From positions 1 to 40,959 of the forward strand of contig JAFGRU010000094.1 in assembly GCA_016934985.1 (NCBI GenBank): a DNA stretch of 40,959 bases. Direction: 5' to 3'. Position 1 is the first letter of the stretch. Every line of letters begins with the position of its first letter. This document shows, in pieces, positions 16,213 to 24,759 of this stretch. The notes under the pieces are model-generated. The model made no database searches, was not told the origin of the DNA, and saw nothing but the letters and a program-made list of their open reading frames with translations. The position numbers were made by a program, and so were the translations under genes. Origin of the DNA: Deltaproteobacteria bacterium. GTDB lineage: Bacteria > Desulfobacterota > Desulfuromonadia > Desulfuromonadales > JAAYDE01.

Positions 16213-16572
16213 TCATTTAGCCGGGATGGGCAAACCTTGCTGGCGCAGGAAGGTCAGTTTGTCCCAGTAGCCTCTCTGGAGAACGATTTTACCTTCGACG
16301 ACGTGGGAAAAGCCGCAGCCTCTCAGCCCGAGAGGGTCGCGCCATTCCAACATGGCTCATTCGCCGTCTTCAAACATGTTTTCGACAATACAGGTCATCT
16401 TTGCCTGGGCAAATCCGTTTGCGAACATCCGGCGGATGGCCTCCCGCCCTTTGACTGGTTTCTCGGCAACCTGGTGGTTGACAGCATAATCGCTGTACAA
16501 GTCAGCAAGACCGTCTACGTCGGCATTGTTGAAGGCTTCGACAAATTTTCGCAGGACTTCTTTAGGTTCCAA
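16213..16572 (-). pseudogene. SnoaL/NTF2-like protein interrupted by an in-frame TGA
   Basis: The frame begins at a TTG (16572) with MEPKEVLRKFVEAFNNADVD and reads as a polyketide cyclase SnoaL-like/NTF2-fold protein. It stops at codon 72 (TGA, 16357-16359), directly after NMFEDGE. The same frame continues as AMLEWRDPLGLRGCGFSHVV and ends QQGLPIPAK with a TGA at 16213-16215, giving a normal 119-residue family length. My recollection of the family is FEDGEWAxLEW at this point, so TGG to TGA is the likely single lesion. The start is weak too: TTG, with no clear ribosome binding site. It is probably a recent pseudogene; a sequencing error or recoding is possible. Confidence 0.75.
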
Positions 16573-16873
16573 TTTTCACTCACAACATTCTTCCTCATCG
16601 TCGCTACGGCATTGTCAGGTTTTCCCTGCGGGCGAACCTGTCGAAGCCGCACGATGATTTACTGTCATAAACGATGAGGGACCGACAGATCAGGAGAGGA
16701 CCCATTATCATGGTTTCCGCCTCGTTTTGGTGAAAAATTACAAATGCAGGACTGGTCCATGAAATTTAACACTGGAAACGCATAGATCCCGGCTGGGGGA
16801 TTGAAAACCAAAGTTGGTCTTCAAATAAATTACAACACCAATTCGGTTGTCACAAGATGGCAAATGGAACAGT
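16573..16873. other. Intergenic region without recognised feature
   Basis: About 300 bp between the broken SnoaL-like gene and the end of the LysE gene. I find no open frame with a credible ribosome binding site and no clear hairpin terminator or repeat copy. Confidence 0.4.
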
Positions 16874-17482
16874 TCAGGTGAAGGCCAGCAGGACACCAAA
16901 CATGGCCAGCACCATGCCCGAGATTTTTTCCAGCAGGAAAATACCCCGCCCCAGGTTTTCCTTGACCCGTTTCTGGCCGATGACCATAACAACGGCGCAG
17001 TCCCAGAGAAAAACCACGGAGGTCATCCACCCGGCGTAGAGGCATCGGGTGAAAAATCCGGTTTCGGATGAAACCATAACGGTGAAGAGAGAGAGGTAGA
17101 AGATGGCATTCTTGGGGTTGAGAATGGCCGACATAAAACCGATGAAAAACTGTTTTCCCAAATGGTGGGCCTGAAGGATGCCCGTCGGCGCTTCTTTTTC
17201 CAAAGGACGTTGCGATGCTCGTAGCAGCAAATAGCCTAGAAACACCAGATAGGCGGCGCCGAGATAACGGAGCAGGATCATCAGCCAGTCCATTTCTCTT
17301 ACTATTTCGAGGCTGAGAACCGCACAAAGAAGATAGACAGCGTTGGCCGTGGCGATGCCGGCACAGATGGCGATAGCGTAGCGAAGGGGAAGGCGGAGAG
17401 ATCCCTGCATGATGAGAAAAAAATCGGGGCCGGGGCTCAAAAGAGCGAGAAAATGTGCGGTGGCAATGAGTGCGAATTCCAT
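16874..17482 (-). CDS. LysE/RhtB-family amino acid exporter
   Basis: A 202-residue inner-membrane exporter with about six hydrophobic helices. The LysE/RhtB signature SPGPDFFLIMQGSL lies near residue 16, and NPKNAIFYLSLF, also typical, comes mid-protein. The longest frame starts at a TTG (17500), but AAGGAGG is 5 nt before the ATG at 17482. It lies 45 bp downstream of an araC-type gene on the same strand, a frequent pairing in which the regulator controls the exporter. The substrate (basic, neutral or threonine-like amino acids) cannot be told. Confidence 0.92.
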   Translation of the reverse strand: MEFALIATAHFLALLSPGPDFFLIMQGSLRLPLRYAIAICAGIATANAVYLLCAVLSLEIVREMDWLMILLRYLGAAYLVFLGYLLLRASQRPLEKEAPTGILQAHHLGKQFFIGFMSAILNPKNAIFYLSLFTVMVSSETGFFTRCLYAGWMTSVVFLWDCAVVMVIGQKRVKENLGRGIFLLEKISGMVLAMFGVLLAFT

Positions 17483-17527
17483 GTCATCCTCCTTTGTCAA
17501 AGGATGATATGGAGTTCAAATCCGGAT

Positions 17528-18337
17528 TTATTGGACAAAATTGATGCGGTACTCCTGAGGTGTTACCGTCGTCATGGCTCTAAAGTGGCGGTGCAGGTGG
17601 CTCTGGTCGAAAAAGCCGCATTCCAGAGCGGTTGTGGCGATGTCCATTCCCTGTTGCAGGTATTTTTTAGCCTGTTCGATGCGGCAGTTCGTGCGGTAGG
17701 CATGGGGTGTGATGCCGGTTGCAGCTTTGAAACGGCGCAGGAGGGTGTAAGGATTGGCGTTCAGTTGCCGGGCAAGGGATTTCAATGTCAGGTTTTCGCA
17801 AAGGTTTTGCGTCAGAATGGTTTTCAGTTGTTCAACATCACCAATGGTTTCAGCTTCGTGATGTCTGGTGGTACAGGCGGCTTGAAAAATTGAGGATGCG
17901 AGATCGACCAGCATCTGTTCCTTTTCGAGAAGATGGGTCTCCGGGCTGAAGAGGCATTTCATGGTTTCGCAATAGCGGATGAAAAGCCCGGCGTCATCAA
18001 GACGAATTTCTTCCACCCGGATGAATGAATCGATCTGCCACAGGGATTTTTGTACCTCGAGGCACCAGTCGACGTCCAGATAGAGCATATAAAAACTGCG
18101 TGTTCGGTTGTTTGTGGTATTGCAGGAGTGCAGTGTTTCCGGGTTGATCAGAGCCAGTGCTCCGGGACAGAGGCGGCTGCTCTGCGTATCGAGGTGATAG
18201 CACACTTCGCCTTTGTCGACCGCGCCGATGCTGAAGACCTGATGCATATGCGGTTTGAACTCGCGCCGGGTTCCCTGAGAGTAACGTCCTTGGGCAAAGG
18301 GCAGCCGATTGTCTTTGAAAAAGGTGTTGTTAAGCAT
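17528..18337 (-). CDS. AraC-family transcriptional regulator
   Basis: A 269-residue regulator with an N-terminal cupin-like sensing domain (about 20-120; GAVDKGEVCYHLDTQ and CPGALALINPETLHSC fit the AraC_binding fold). The C-terminal pair of helix-turn-helix motifs comes at about 170-269: LKSLARQLNANPYTLLRRFK, then TTALECGFFDQSHLHRHFRA and VTPQEYRINF. The GGGG before the ATG is a weak ribosome binding site. It precedes the LysE exporter in the same orientation, so it probably activates that gene in response to the exported amino acid or an analogue; this is inference from pairing. Confidence 0.92.
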   Translation of the reverse strand: MLNNTFFKDNRLPFAQGRYSQGTRREFKPHMHQVFSIGAVDKGEVCYHLDTQSSRLCPGALALINPETLHSCNTTNNRTRSFYMLYLDVDWCLEVQKSLWQIDSFIRVEEIRLDDAGLFIRYCETMKCLFSPETHLLEKEQMLVDLASSIFQAACTTRHHEAETIGDVEQLKTILTQNLCENLTLKSLARQLNANPYTLLRRFKAATGITPHAYRTNCRIEQAKKYLQQGMDIATTALECGFFDQSHLHRHFRAMTTVTPQEYRINFVQ

Positions 18338-18384
18338 GGTTTCAGTCCCCAGGATTGCCCGGGTTGGAAAAAGCTTACGTCAAA

Positions 18385-18729
18385 TTATTCATCCTCAATC
18401 GGCAGGTCGACCGTATCCTCGACAATGCTGTGACATTCTATATCGAACCACTCATGAAAAAGATCGAGGTCGAGTTTTTTCGGCCACAGGCTTTTATCGG
18501 TGTACCAACCTGCCAGCTCGTTTTTTAAAAGCGTCTGGTAGTTCAGCTTGATCCATTCATCGAGCAGTTCCGGGGTGTCGGCGTCCCCGTCCATTATCAG
18601 GTAGACGATTCCGTCTTCATTGGCAGACTCCAGGGAAATGGCCGGTTCGTCGTCATGGGGGTCTGCTTCATTGATCCATTGAATGGCCGGAGATTTGTAG
18701 CGAAGGATGACAGCTGCTCGATTGATCAT
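18385..18729 (-). CDS. Conserved-looking hypothetical acidic protein
   Basis: A 114-residue acidic soluble protein that I cannot assign. It has no signal peptide or membrane segment. It reads MINRAAVILRYKSPAIQWIN, then a run rich in Asp and Glu (PHDDEPAISLESANEDG), then VYLIMDGDADTPELLDEWIK, and ends in an acidic tail PIEDE. Codon texture, an AAAGGCGA ribosome binding site and the lack of an overlapping alternative support a real gene. It lies 47 bp upstream of the araC gene on the same strand and could be co-transcribed with it. Confidence 0.75.
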   Translation of the reverse strand: MINRAAVILRYKSPAIQWINEADPHDDEPAISLESANEDGIVYLIMDGDADTPELLDEWIKLNYQTLLKNELAGWYTDKSLWPKKLDLDLFHEWFDIECHSIVEDTVDLPIEDE

Positions 18730-19115
18730 AAAGTCGCCTTTCTTTTTGTGAACTCAAAACCTTTTTAGCAGTTTTTTCCCATAGGGTGGATTCCCCGCGT
18801 CAGCGCCTTTGGTGAATAAATATAAACCTTTGAGTTATTGAATACTAAGATTACCAGACTCCAAGGGTTTTTAAATATAGAATTCTCGTGTCCAGGACAA
18901 GTGAGTTGATATGAGAAACTGTTTTTTCAGATAATGGGCTTAAAAATAAGTCAGAGGCCAGGTTTTAGCCCTCGGATAAAGCAGCTTTTTCCCTGCCGGC
19001 GGTCGGATAGATCCATTCCTGATGGAAAAAAAGGTTTGCAATCTGTTTGTTTGCGAGGAATTTCAAGGTTGTATATGGATTTTCGCGACATTTTTGGTTG
19101 GTTTAGTGGATGGCC
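18730..19115. other. Intergenic region without recognised feature
   Basis: About 385 bp, AT-rich, between the hypothetical gene and the end of the ExeA-ankyrin gene. Short open frames on the plus strand here lack ribosome binding sites and run into the antisense of the next gene. I see no repeat copy and no clear terminator. Confidence 0.4.
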
Positions 19116-21266
19116 TCAAGGCTGGCTATGGCGGTTTAGAAGGGAAAAAAGCTGGGTATGCCCCTGGTGGGCGGCCAGTTGGGCACTGTTTTCACCTTCA
19201 TTGTTGCGGACCGCGGGGTTGGCACCTCCGCGAAGAAGTGTTTCGACCATGTTGGTGTGCCCCCCGAGGGCAGCAAACATGAGGGGTGTCCAACCATCCC
19301 GGTTTTTACGGTTGGGGTTGACGTTTTGGCTCAAAAGCAATGCGGCGATATCTGTGTGACCGTTCCAGGCTGCCGCCATCAGGGGCGTGCGGCCGTCCTG
19401 ATCGGCCAGGTCGGGTTTGGCCCCTGCTGTCAGCAGGGTTTCGACCACGTCCTTATGCCCTTTGACCGTGGCGTAGAAAAGGGCCGTCCAGCCTTCCTGG
19501 CTCTGGCTGTTTATGTGTGGCTCATGACCGAGAAGCAATATGACGATACCCCTATACCCGGCCCAGGCGGCCTTCATGAGAGCGGTTTCGCCTGTTGAGC
19601 CGATGTGGTCGGCTGAAACACCATTTTCTAGAATCTGGCGGACTTTTTCAGTGTTGCCATTCTCGATAGCGTTGACCAGATTATGGTTTTGGGCCACATT
19701 GGAGGACCCGAGAATTGTGTGTGGCTTTTGCTTCGAGGTTGAAAGTCCGGTCGTTTGCCCTATTGAATTCGTTGTAACGGTTTTTGACCTGGAGTCGGGC
19801 GCCCGCAGAAGTGGACTGACAGGGGTGATCAATTTTCTAAGTCTATTTTCCTCGGATGTTTCGGACGTCGGATTATCATTGAGGTAGATTCCCGGGGGCT
19901 GCTTTGTTGTTGCCTGGGCTGAAGACGACACTTTCTCAGCCTCTCGAGCGGTTAATCTGGCCGGGCCATTTTTAGCTTCAATATCCATCGAGCCCTTAAA
20001 TCTGTTTTCCCGAGACGCTGAAACAGGTGCCTGGTTGGTGGCTTTTTGGCTGGCGGGGACTGAGGTATGCAATGCCAGCGAAAAAGCGGGGCGACCCTCC
20101 ACAGAAGCTAAACGGCTATTTTCAGGGACAGTTGCCCGAGGAGACGATACCGCTGGTGAAGTCGCTTGAGTTTCCTTTTTTGCCGCAGTATTGGCCGGCA
20201 CCTTAAAGACCAGTCGTTCGGTTATTTTTTGTTTGTCCGGCATAAGCCCGGAGTACAGCCAGAAAACGGTTCCGCCGCCAATGAACAAAAACAGCAGGCC
20301 GGCTGCGGCCCATCCCCATTTGCCAACGGGACGGTTGTATTGCGGGGCGAGTGGGGAAGACAGGCTGGCGGCAAGGTTCTCGTTCCTGGTGGCAGGTTTG
20401 TCCTCTTTTGTGGTGCTTATGGGCTGGGTTAGAGGTGACTCTTGAGCTGTGCCGACACATTTTTCCAGGAGAATGTATTCGGAAGCTTCCTGAACGGTTG
20501 GTGCGGTGACCTTTGGCTCTTTGATACTGGCGGCGAGAACCAGTCCCAGATCGCAAACCAGGTTGATCACTCGGGGAATGCCGCCCGAAAGATCATGAAC
20601 CAACGACAGGGCTTCCTTCTCAAAAAGTTCCGTTCCCCAATGTCCAGCCCGTTCCAGGCGGAAACTGATATAGGTGCTGGTTTCCTGAGGATCAAACCTT
20701 GGCAATTCAAAATGGTCAAAGGATCTGGCAGAGAAAAGTCCCTGCCCGGCAGCGGCAAAGTTTTGCAGCAGTTTCTTTTGGCCGGAAAAAATTATGGACA
20801 AGGGAATGTCTTCGGCCTGATTCGCGGTGTGCCAGGCTAATAGTTTTCGCAGGGTTCCGCTCTGAATATGATCAGCCTCGTCGATTATCAAAACCGGATG
20901 GGTGCCCCAGCCGGCCAACTGGACCATTTTTCCGCTGATGGCTTCGGCAAGGTGGTCGGAAAAAAGTTCGTTTTCGGGCAGGCCGAGGTCCTGGCCAATC
21001 AACATCAGCAGATCATCCCAGTTCAATTGAGCTTTATCGAGGAAGATCCAACGGACGCCCAGATCGTCGTTTGTCATCAGCCATTTCAACAGAGCAGTCT
21101 TCCCGGTTCCTGCTTCGCCGGTCAAAAGCATGCAGGGCTCTCGGCCTTGGATGGCGTCGAGAATACGCTCAAACGCTTCTTGTTTTGCTTCCGTCAACAA
21201 AAAAGCATCGGGGTCGGGAGCGCTGGGAAAAGGCTTGCGGTTGAATTTAAAAAATTCAAGGTACAT
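19116..21266 (-). CDS. ExeA/GspA-like AAA ATPase with C-terminal ankyrin repeats
   Basis: A 716-residue membrane protein. Residues 1-270 form an ExeA/GspA-type AAA domain: FFKFNRKPFPSAPDPDAFLL at the start, Walker A GEAGTGKT (50-57), Walker B VLIIDEADH (125-133) and GGIPRVINLVCD (228-239). One membrane helix follows at about 317-338, then a low-complexity Ser/Thr/Pro-rich linker (340-530) and five or six ankyrin repeats (about 545-716; TALMKAAWAGY, TALFYATVKGH, TPLMAAAWNGH, TPLMFAALGGH). ExeA proteins normally carry a peptidoglycan-binding domain there and help place secretins. The topology puts the ankyrins in the periplasm. The start overlaps the OmpA gene by 11 bp, so the two are coupled. 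Confidence 0.9.
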   Translation of the reverse strand: MYLEFFKFNRKPFPSAPDPDAFLLTEAKQEAFERILDAIQGREPCMLLTGEAGTGKTALLKWLMTNDDLGVRWIFLDKAQLNWDDLLMLIGQDLGLPENELFSDHLAEAISGKMVQLAGWGTHPVLIIDEADHIQSGTLRKLLAWHTANQAEDIPLSIIFSGQKKLLQNFAAAGQGLFSARSFDHFELPRFDPQETSTYISFRLERAGHWGTELFEKEALSLVHDLSGGIPRVINLVCDLGLVLAASIKEPKVTAPTVQEASEYILLEKCVGTAQESPLTQPISTTKEDKPATRNENLAASLSSPLAPQYNRPVGKWGWAAAGLLFLFIGGGTVFWLYSGLMPDKQKITERLVFKVPANTAAKKETQATSPAVSSPRATVPENSRLASVEGRPAFSLALHTSVPASQKATNQAPVSASRENRFKGSMDIEAKNGPARLTAREAEKVSSSAQATTKQPPGIYLNDNPTSETSEENRLRKLITPVSPLLRAPDSRSKTVTTNSIGQTTGLSTSKQKPHTILGSSNVAQNHNLVNAIENGNTEKVRQILENGVSADHIGSTGETALMKAAWAGYRGIVILLLGHEPHINSQSQEGWTALFYATVKGHKDVVETLLTAGAKPDLADQDGRTPLMAAAWNGHTDIAALLLSQNVNPNRKNRDGWTPLMFAALGGHTNMVETLLRGGANPAVRNNEGENSAQLAAHQGHTQLFSLLNRHSQP

Positions 21267-21780
21267 GGGTTGCCGGGTTCTCGATAATAACTTCTACTCG
21301 CCGGTTTTTTTCCCGACCCTCGGGATTGTCACTACCATCGGGATTGGCGTTAGGGGCTATGGGGAACAGTTCGCCATAGCCTTTGAGGGCGAGGCGCTCT
21401 TTGCGCACCCCGGTAAAAACCAGTTCATTGCCAACAGTACGGGCGCGACGCTTGGAAAGATCAAGATTATAAGCAGGCTTGCCGATGTAGTCGGTATGAC
21501 CCTCCACCGCAATGGTGCGTGATTCGACCTCAGGAGCGTTGACCACATTCGCAATCTGATGCATCTTGACTTTGGCTTCGGGTCTCAACCGGTCGCTGTC
21601 AAATTCAAAGAGCAGTACTTCCGGGAAGATGATCTCCACACCCCGGTCGATTTCCTTGACCTCTAATTCCAGGGTTTCGATTTCCTTGACCATCTTCTGG
21701 TTTTGCATGCTGGTTTCCGATGCGGCACAGCCGCTTAGAATCAGCAGTGCGGTTACCAGCCAGATCATATTTCTTTTCAT
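21256..21780 (-). CDS. OmpA-family peptidoglycan-binding lipoprotein
   Basis: A 174-residue outer-membrane lipoprotein. The signal peptide ends in the lipobox LILSGC (Cys17), then comes a short coiled-coil-like segment (about 25-50) and an OmpA/Pal domain with IAVEGHTDYIGKPAYN, LSKRRARTVGNELV and GREKNRRVEVII, the peptidoglycan diaminopimelate-binding pattern. The longest frame has five extra residues; GGGGGAG is 4 nt before the ATG at 21780. It overlaps the ExeA-ankyrin gene, suggesting the pair works together at the cell envelope, with this protein supplying the cell-wall contact the ATPase lacks (inference). Confidence 0.93.
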   Translation of the reverse strand: MKRNMIWLVTALLILSGCAASETSMQNQKMVKEIETLELEVKEIDRGVEIIFPEVLLFEFDSDRLRPEAKVKMHQIANVVNAPEVESRTIAVEGHTDYIGKPAYNLDLSKRRARTVGNELVFTGVRKERLALKGYGELFPIAPNANPDGSDNPEGREKNRRVEVIIENPATHVP

Positions 21781-22213
21781 GTTACTCCCCCTCATTAAAA
21801 AAACAGTCTATCAACAATTCAAAAAAAGTGGAGGTGTTGGAAGAATCGGAACAACCGGACAGCATTGTTAAGGTGATTCTGCAAATTCAGCGGGCTTATT
21901 TTGAGGTGGTGGTTTTCACCGGAAGTAGTGAATGAGATGAATTTGAAAACCGAATTGTGTCAAACCCGAAACCAGATTTGCATCCGGGGTGGCAACCCCT
22001 GAAGCCTGAAAAAGTTGGACAGGCAAGTACGGCCTATATGTTATGAATTTAATGCCATGCTGTCCAGTGATTAATAAGCCGGACATGAAAAATGGCGGAG
22101 CCGGGATTTGCAACGACAACTGGCCGGAAAAAGTTCGGGTGCCCAACGCTCATGGCCGGATTTGAGAAAGGCAACGCTGACAAGGAATGTCCGCACTATC
22201 CCTTCAATCATTT
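21781..22213. other. Intergenic region without recognised feature
   Basis: About 430 bp between the diguanylate cyclase end and the OmpA gene start. The small minus-strand frame at 21916-22146 has no ribosome binding site and no recognisable domain. GC-rich stretches near 21980-22010 can form short hairpins, but I cannot match them to a known RNA. It should contain the promoter of the OmpA-ExeA pair. Confidence 0.4.
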
Positions 22214-23116
22214 TCAACCCAAAGTTAACCGGTTCCTGCCGGCTTCTTTGCTCTGATATAGAAGGATATCGGCCCTTTTTGTTAAGCTTTCAATGGAGTC
22301 ATCCTCGTTGACCAGCGTCGCCCCCATTGAAATTGTCACCGAAAGCTTCTCTTCCTTATGGATTATGTAGGATTTTTCTATCAAGGAACGCAGCCTGTTT
22401 CCCAAACGTTCAAGATCTTCGCTGTTGATGCAGCGTATTATGCCGATAAACTCCTCGCCCCCCCAACGCCCGTACAGATCAAAAGGTCTGGTGTTTGAAA
22501 CAAAAGTATTGGCCACAAACTTCAGAACATTATCGCCCACATCATGGCCGTAAAGGTCATTGAATTTTTTGAAATGATCAATATCCATGAAAAGAATGCC
22601 AAAAGGGACATTCAGGCGTTTCATCTCTTCAAATCTGCTCTCTATTTCCCTTTCGATATAGGTCCGGTTTGCCAACTGGGTAAGGCCGTCAAGTAGAGCC
22701 AATTTTTCAAGCTCCTTTATTCTCAATTCATTGACTGTCTGATTGCTGATGTCGGTGAATAATTCTATTCCACCGACGATTTCGCCATTCTCGTCGGTCA
22801 AGGGACTGACTCGAACCGAAACCGGCACTCTGTGGCCGTCCTTGTGGTGCAGGAAAACCTCATCTTCGCGGGATCGTCCATCGGCAATGGTTTCGGCCAG
22901 GGGGCAGGTTCCTTGGCAAAGGTTGCACCCATCGCTGTCAATGTGGGTCAGGAGGCTGTCGGAACAGGGCTTGCCGACAACCTCCTCGGCGGAAAATCCG
23001 GAAATCCCTTCGGCGGCTTTGTTCCAGTAGGTAATAATTCTATTCCGGTCCACGAGATAAAGCCCGTCATGAAGGTTTTCGATTATTTTTTCAAATGAGT
23101 TTTTATTCAGCTCCAT
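22214..23116 (-). CDS. PAS-GGDEF diguanylate cyclase
   Basis: A 300-residue soluble sensor enzyme that makes cyclic di-GMP. A PAS domain (about 5-125) is joined by a short coiled signalling helix to a GGDEF domain (135-300). The active site GGEEF is at 218-222 and a complete RxxD inhibitory site (Arg209-Asp212) lies five residues upstream, so product inhibition is expected. The PAS domain contains Cys51, Cys64, Cys67 and Cys71 in a CNLCQGTCPLAETI motif, which may bind metal, heme or sense redox. GAGGAG is 6 nt before the ATG. It is not clearly in an operon; the pilus and adhesin genes in this window are plausible c-di-GMP targets, but nothing links them directly. Confidence 0.95.
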   Translation of the reverse strand: MELNKNSFEKIIENLHDGLYLVDRNRIITYWNKAAEGISGFSAEEVVGKPCSDSLLTHIDSDGCNLCQGTCPLAETIADGRSREDEVFLHHKDGHRVPVSVRVSPLTDENGEIVGGIELFTDISNQTVNELRIKELEKLALLDGLTQLANRTYIEREIESRFEEMKRLNVPFGILFMDIDHFKKFNDLYGHDVGDNVLKFVANTFVSNTRPFDLYGRWGGEEFIGIIRCINSEDLERLGNRLRSLIEKSYIIHKEEKLSVTISMGATLVNEDDSIESLTKRADILLYQSKEAGRNRLTLG

Positions 23117-23466
23117 TGAACACTCCTCACAATTATGGTCGATGGCATTTTATTAGCACTGCAAAGGCCAAGATCATTGTCCCTCTGTGGCATCTTTTTT
23201 TCGGGAGGTTTCTTCCAATGTCGGCGGGAAAATAACCTAACGTTTTTAATGATAGCCAGCAATTTTACGAAGAAAACGTTTTCGTGAAATAGCCATTCAT
23301 TGTGATTTTTTTGAAATGGAAAAATATTTTTTAAAATCATTTAAATTCAATACATTTAAATTTTTTGTTCACAAATTTAAAGGAGTTAAATATTGAACAA
23401 AACTATTCGATGTCAGGTTCGTCACCAAAGGATGCTGGGTGGTTACCTCCGGTTTAACCCGATGCC
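23117..23466. other. AT-rich intergenic region
   Basis: About 350 bp, unusually A+T rich, between the dehydrogenase end and the diguanylate cyclase start. An AAAGGAG (about 23379-23385) precedes a plus-strand TTG frame of 29 codons (23393-23482) that runs into the antisense of the dehydrogenase. I do not call that as a gene. No repeat copy and no terminator for the dehydrogenase are visible. Confidence 0.4.
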
Positions 23467-24579
23467 TCACATGATATTGTAGCGGCGGAAATCCATGGCG
23501 CTTTTGACTCGCCGGGTGGCCATCTCTACCGCGGCCTGGCGAGGTGGGATGCGGCGGTTTTTGGCGTCATCCAGCACTTCCTGGGTATTGCGCCGGATTT
23601 TTTCCTCAATGGCCTGAAACGCTTCCCTTTCCCCGAGTCCCTGGTACTCAGTTGCTGCACAGATGACTCCCCCGGCATTGGCGATAAAATCCGGGATACA
23701 TAGAATCCCCCGCTCGTGGAGGAGTTTTTCGGCAGCATGGGAAATGGGAATGTTGGCGCCCTCAACCACCAGTCTGGTTTTCAGCCGATCGACGTTCTTT
23801 TCGTGGATAACGTCGGGGCGTGCCGCCGGAATCCAGATGTCGCACTCGATATCGATGATATCATCGGTCGCCAGACTTTTCCCATCGGGGAAATCCTTTA
23901 CACTTTTTCCCTCCTGTTTAAGTTGGTAAAGAGCGTTGATGTTCAGTCCTTGCGGATGATGAATCGCACCCCTTGAATCGGCCACGCCGATAAGCAATGC
24001 TCCTTTCCGGGTCAGGAAGCGGGCCGCGTGATAACCGACCGCGCCGAATCCCTGAACAACCAGGCGCGCGCCTTCCAGCTTGAAATCACAAAAGCGGAGA
24101 GCCACGTCGGTAGCATGGCGGAGTCCGAAGCCGGTGGCCCCTACTTCATCGAGGGGAATGCCACCCAATGCCCTGGGGAGACCGACAACGCGGCCGACCT
24201 CGTCTTGAATCCAAGCCATGCACTCCTCGTTGGTCCCCATGTCCGGGGCGTAGATATACTCCTCATCTTTGCGCAGAGCGTAAGCCAGCGCCCGGATCAA
24301 GGGCTCTTTTTGTTTTCTCGGCATGCGCGGGTCGCCGACTACTACGACTTTGCCCCCCCCGTGGGGAAGATCTGCAGCGGCGTTTTTAAGGGTCATGGAC
24401 CGGGCCAGACGAAAACATTCTTCGGTCGTCACGTCAACCGCCATGCGGATGCCGCCCACCGATGGCCCTCTGGCCACATTGTCGACCACCAGCACGGCCT
24501 TGAGATTGGCCCGGGGTTCGTAGACGTGGATTATTTTGGTAGGGCCCAGATCATCGGAAAACCTGAAAATATCTTCCAT
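23467..24579 (-). CDS. Glu/Leu/Phe/Val dehydrogenase family protein
   Basis: A 370-residue NAD(P)-dependent amino-acid dehydrogenase. The N-terminal substrate domain has the GGIRM motif near 43, Lys65 (MTLKNA), the catalytic Lys77 in LPHGGGK and Asp113 in YAPDMGT. The Rossmann domain follows with VVQGFGAVGYHAA. At 370 residues it is nearer the leucine/valine dehydrogenases than typical glutamate dehydrogenases (over 410), and PHGGGKVVVVGDPR replaces the usual GGGKGGI. GGAGG is 5 nt before the ATG at 24579, so the longer frame to 24615 is not used. It would link amino acid and 2-oxo acid pools; the substrate is unresolved. Confidence 0.92.
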   Translation of the reverse strand: MEDIFRFSDDLGPTKIIHVYEPRANLKAVLVVDNVARGPSVGGIRMAVDVTTEECFRLARSMTLKNAAADLPHGGGKVVVVGDPRMPRKQKEPLIRALAYALRKDEEYIYAPDMGTNEECMAWIQDEVGRVVGLPRALGGIPLDEVGATGFGLRHATDVALRFCDFKLEGARLVVQGFGAVGYHAARFLTRKGALLIGVADSRGAIHHPQGLNINALYQLKQEGKSVKDFPDGKSLATDDIIDIECDIWIPAARPDVIHEKNVDRLKTRLVVEGANIPISHAAEKLLHERGILCIPDFIANAGGVICAATEYQGLGEREAFQAIEEKIRRNTQEVLDDAKNRRIPPRQAAVEMATRRVKSAMDFRRYNIM

Positions 24580-24759
24580 GGCATCCTCCATCCCGGAAAG
24601 GGCTTGAATGATCATGAAAAGCTGGATTCTTTATTCAAATTTTAGCTCAAAGGGCGGGGCTTTCCAGCACTGGAGTGAAATGAGTCTCTGGCTTGGAGAA
24701 AATGTTATCCGGAAAATGTCTGTCAGCTCGAGCCAGGCACAGTGACGCACTCCTGGGGA

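Noticed and set aside
16357..16359. Selenocysteine reading of the TGA in the SnoaL-like gene
   Set aside because: Homologues are expected to have Trp there, the site is not a redox Cys, and no clear recoding hairpin follows.
21950..22020. Possible cyclic di-GMP riboswitch on the minus strand
   Set aside because: A GGATGCAAATCTGG stretch recalls one conserved block, but the partner block and paired arms are missing.
21916..22146. A 76-codon minus-strand frame in the intergenic region
   Set aside because: No ribosome binding site and composition unlike the neighbouring genes.
23393..23482. A 29-codon plus-strand frame (TTG start) with a good AAAGGAG
   Set aside because: Too short to support, overlaps the end of the dehydrogenase gene, and has no recognisable content.
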